From NCBI GenBank assembly GCA_034401795.1, contig CM067366.1, positions 80,051,647 to 80,115,646 of the forward strand: DNA of 64,000 nucleotides, given 5' to 3'. The stretch comes from Chaetoderma sp. LZ-2023a (taxonomy: Eukaryota > Mollusca > Caudofoveata > Chaetodermatida > Chaetodermatidae). Positions 61,776 to 64,000 of this stretch are shown here, piece after piece. The translations under genes and the position numbers were made by a program. Numbering within the stretch: position 1 is the stretch's first letter; each line of letters opens with the position of its first letter. The notes under the pieces were generated by a model. The model saw only the letters and a list, made by a program, of their open reading frames with translations, had not been told where the DNA came from and did no database searches.

Positions 61776-62878
61776 TGAACTCCCAATCCAAACATGTCAT
61801 TATTTCCCTTAGATTTCGACAAACATAAAATGATCCATCACGGAATAAGACATACGAGACAAATTGCTTGAACGCCCGAGAAATGAAAAAGATTAAGTTG
61901 TTTCTTACGTTGGCGGAGTAATTACAAGTAAAATAAACCTCTTAGCCTCTCAAACACGAGCAGGTGGTATGTGATTGGTTGTTAACAAATTCTTCCGCCA
62001 GGATATTCACTACTATCGATTTTATGAATGAAATTCATAGTATTTTTATTACATGACTTTTCTGCTTGATAGGTGTTAGAATTACATCGTTTTGTTTTAC
62101 GGACCGACCCGGTCTTTTTCGTCTTCGTATATCTTCAAGACTACCGAGTGTTGACTTAAGTAGATTTAAGTTAGATTCACGACTCATTGCATTTATGTTG
62201 TCAAATTATCATAATCTCTTTATTATATGACATATGAACTTCGAAAAAGAGTCAAATACAGCTTTTTGTCAGAATTCTTGGTGCGATTTCCGGGAAATGA
62301 CTACCCTTTAGTTACGTGCTGAATGATATTTACTAAATACTGAGTACTCGAATACAAACACATGACTTACTACTAGACTAGATCTGTAGGTGGTTATACG
62401 AACTCTAACCGTATGAGTGATACTCTACTAGCAGCCTAAACTCGCTCTCATATCCGGGTTCCCACTTACACGCGTTAGATTTTACTACGCTTTCGAAAAT
62501 AGTTACCTAATAACAGTGTTGAAAATCAACATTTTAGTAGTTAGTGTTATTTTCACGACATCACATGAACCAGGCTTTATTTATTTTAACTATTTTAAGA
62601 TAGATAGCATCGAAGTGAGCAGTCGTACGTAGTTACCGTTCTAATTTCGTGGCAATTTACATCAGTTGTCAAATCGCAAAATACATGTACTGTAGCTAAT
62701 TAAAACAGCATATTTTCATATTTCAAATTATTTCCGATCATTTTAACCCCTTACACCGGTATTTCATTAACACTGGTTTAACTAGTGATACCGTCACCGG
62801 TTTTCTTTTAGGTCAAACCGCCCAGCCCTAACAAGTAATTCATAAGTTATATCTTCATCATTGTGTTGTGGCTTAATC

Positions 62879-63105
62879 ATGGCATTTCCATGCATTGTTT
62901 GTTCTGTGGAAGTTGGACGGAGGCAGCAGGCGCTGCAATGTTCACATGGATAATATGGAAGTAAAGACTCTTGAATGTGATTTCTGTGAGCGGTGGCAGC
63001 ATCATATGTGTGGGACAGGCATTAGCAAAGCCGAGTATCACTCCACTTGTCGGCATGGTTTCCTTGAGCGGGTGTGCACAAATTATCCGTCAGTTGATGC
63101 CGGTA
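62879..63105 (+). pseudogene. PHD-like zinc-finger fragment, frameshifted
   Basis: ATG at 62879 gives 'MAFPCIVCSVEVGRRQQALQ' then C and, after a stop in this frame, the domain resumes in another: 'CDFCERWQHHMCGTGISKAE' (about 62974-63035), ending 'ERVCTNYPSVDAG' before a GGTAAGA donor-like site (63102). The cysteines and the WQH..C spacing are those of PHD-like fingers often found in mollusc proteins with FLYWCH or MULE transposase domains. An extra 37 bp (about 62940-62976) separates the two halves and shifts the frame, so I read it as broken. Confidence 0.5.
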
Positions 63106-63206
63106 AGATTAATCTCTCTCTCCTTCCCCACCCCCACTCTGACTAGGTCAGACAAGGCAAAATTATGTGGGGTTATCTGCTACAACGCTGGTTCATGGTT
63201 GTAGTC

Positions 63207-63630
63207 TAGGTCGGGGGGGGGGGGGGGGGAGGGAGGGGTAAGCAATTTTTTTTTTGATTTGATTTGATTTATTCTCTTGGTAAATATTACAAATTACAAT
63301 ATGATAACAGGGAGTCCACTGGAGGCTGTGCCTATTAGCTTGTGGACCCCTGACATAGAATAACATACAAATTACACATGATTTGACATAAGTAGACATA
63401 CGGCATTATGACAATATATTATACATAACTACAGACAAATAATATAGGATTTGACATAAAAAAAGAAGAAAAAGACAAGACATTTGACAAACATGGTTCA
63501 CTTGTTTTTGATTGTTCTTCATACTGTGGGTAACATATTTCACTCATTGGAATGGGCTAGGGGATGAAGGGGGTGGGGTGAGGGCTGGAGTTCATCCTGT
63601 TTCTACTATTATTATTATTATTATTATTGT
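63207..63630. repeat. Simple repeats: G-run, T-run, (ATT)n
   Basis: G-run at about 63211-63229, T-run at 63246-63255, (gattt)n at 63255-63272, (att)n at about 63608-63628. 63631-64000 has no recognised gene; 63815-63905 may be a worn FB1 ('gctgaatattcagaaaag', 'gttgttggtggctta'). Confidence 0.7.
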
Positions 63631-64000
63631 CTATCACCTTCTTTCCCTAGAGGAAAGAGAGTAAACCAGCTATGTGAATCTGTGTTCGAGTCTATTTCTT
63701 AGTGTGTTTGTCATGGCTGGATTTTTTAGAGCTCTTAGATATGATCAAGTTCTGGATCTGTGTATATCTTGAGGAGTGCTGGTCCAATTTGACTCAGGTT
63801 TTAACACAGAAGCAGCACACCCGCTGAATATTCAGAAAAGCCACCCGACCGAGTTGTTGGTGGCTTAGCCAACCACAGCCTCTGGTCAAGTCCTCTTCAA
63901 AACACCCTGTGACCCAGCAAGAGGAGCCAGACATTCACATAAAATATAATATAATAAAATAAATTAAATATGATTAATGATACAGTAAAGATAACAATGG

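Larger units (their letters stand above)
58650..62830. mobile_element. Possible 4.2-kb TIR-bounded unit, or two separate termini
   Basis: Left tagggctgggtggtatacca at 58650 and reversed right tagggctgggcggtttgacc ending at 62830. Flanks ACAAATTA and ACAAGTAA agree at 6 of 8. If one element, it would contain PLRG1 exon 1; two independent insertions are equally possible. No transposase seen. Confidence 0.35.

Noticed and set aside
1-64000. tRNA, rRNA or snRNA genes
   Set aside because: No A/B box plus cloverleaf or rRNA signature recognised by eye; a covariance-model scan would be needed to exclude them.

Overview
The window is eukaryotic: spliced exons with GT/AG junctions, long introns, a dense load of DNA transposons and foldback repeats, and no operons. 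The repeat families look most like those of a lophotrochozoan, and a bivalve or gastropod mollusc is my best guess. These include tandem-bearing elements that open with an 'aacaagaggccc...gctcacctgg' end, hAT-like and piggyBac-like MITEs, a DIRS-type tyrosine recombinase relic and a molluscan-type SINE. I cannot name the species.

One clear host gene dominates the window. It encodes PLRG1 (pleiotropic regulator 1, Prp46/Tango4 class), a seven-blade WD40 protein of the Prp19/CDC5L spliceosome complex, and lies on the minus strand. I place 15 coding exons between 60540 and 10171. Joined, they give 1551 nt (516 codons plus stop), close to the human protein of about 514 residues. Every junction keeps frame. 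Only the tiny first exon (15 nt, 60526-60540) is tentative.

The main novelty is intron 13, between exon 13 (21038-21177) and exon 14 (10680-10873). Immediately downstream of exon 13 lies an approximately 8 kb minisatellite (13017-21060) with about 175 copies of a 46-bp unit. The unit is the 3' end of exon 13 plus its own 5' splice site plus the start of the intron. The real donor is therefore followed by roughly 175 copies of itself. Using any of the others would read into a stop codon just past the true junction. The host gene is itself a core splicing factor, so this could be a splicing-sensitive switch or simply a tolerated expansion.

Layout. 1-10170: downstream flank with foldback elements, a (TA)n tract, a LINE C-terminal relic, an 1127-bp hAT-like element with an 8-bp target duplication and a 41-bp minisatellite. 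10171-10873: last two PLRG1 exons. 11190-12837: a Tc1-like element with a nearly intact DD34E transposase. 13017-21060: the splice-donor array. 21038-45984: exons 13 to 2, separated by introns full of MITEs and hairpins, a LINE relic, a SINE with a 14-bp target duplication, a DIRS relic and tandem 'aagatggcc' repeats. 45985-60525: a 14.5-kb intron 1 with a three-level nested transposon (50813-54352) that holds a 154-bp satellite. 60526-64000: putative exon 1 and promoter, two weak ORFs, and a frameshifted PHD-like zinc-finger fragment.

Limits: coordinates of degenerate repeats are approximate (tens of bases), repeat family names rest on termini and target duplications only, and nothing here was checked against a database. 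I recognised no tRNA, rRNA or CRISPR.
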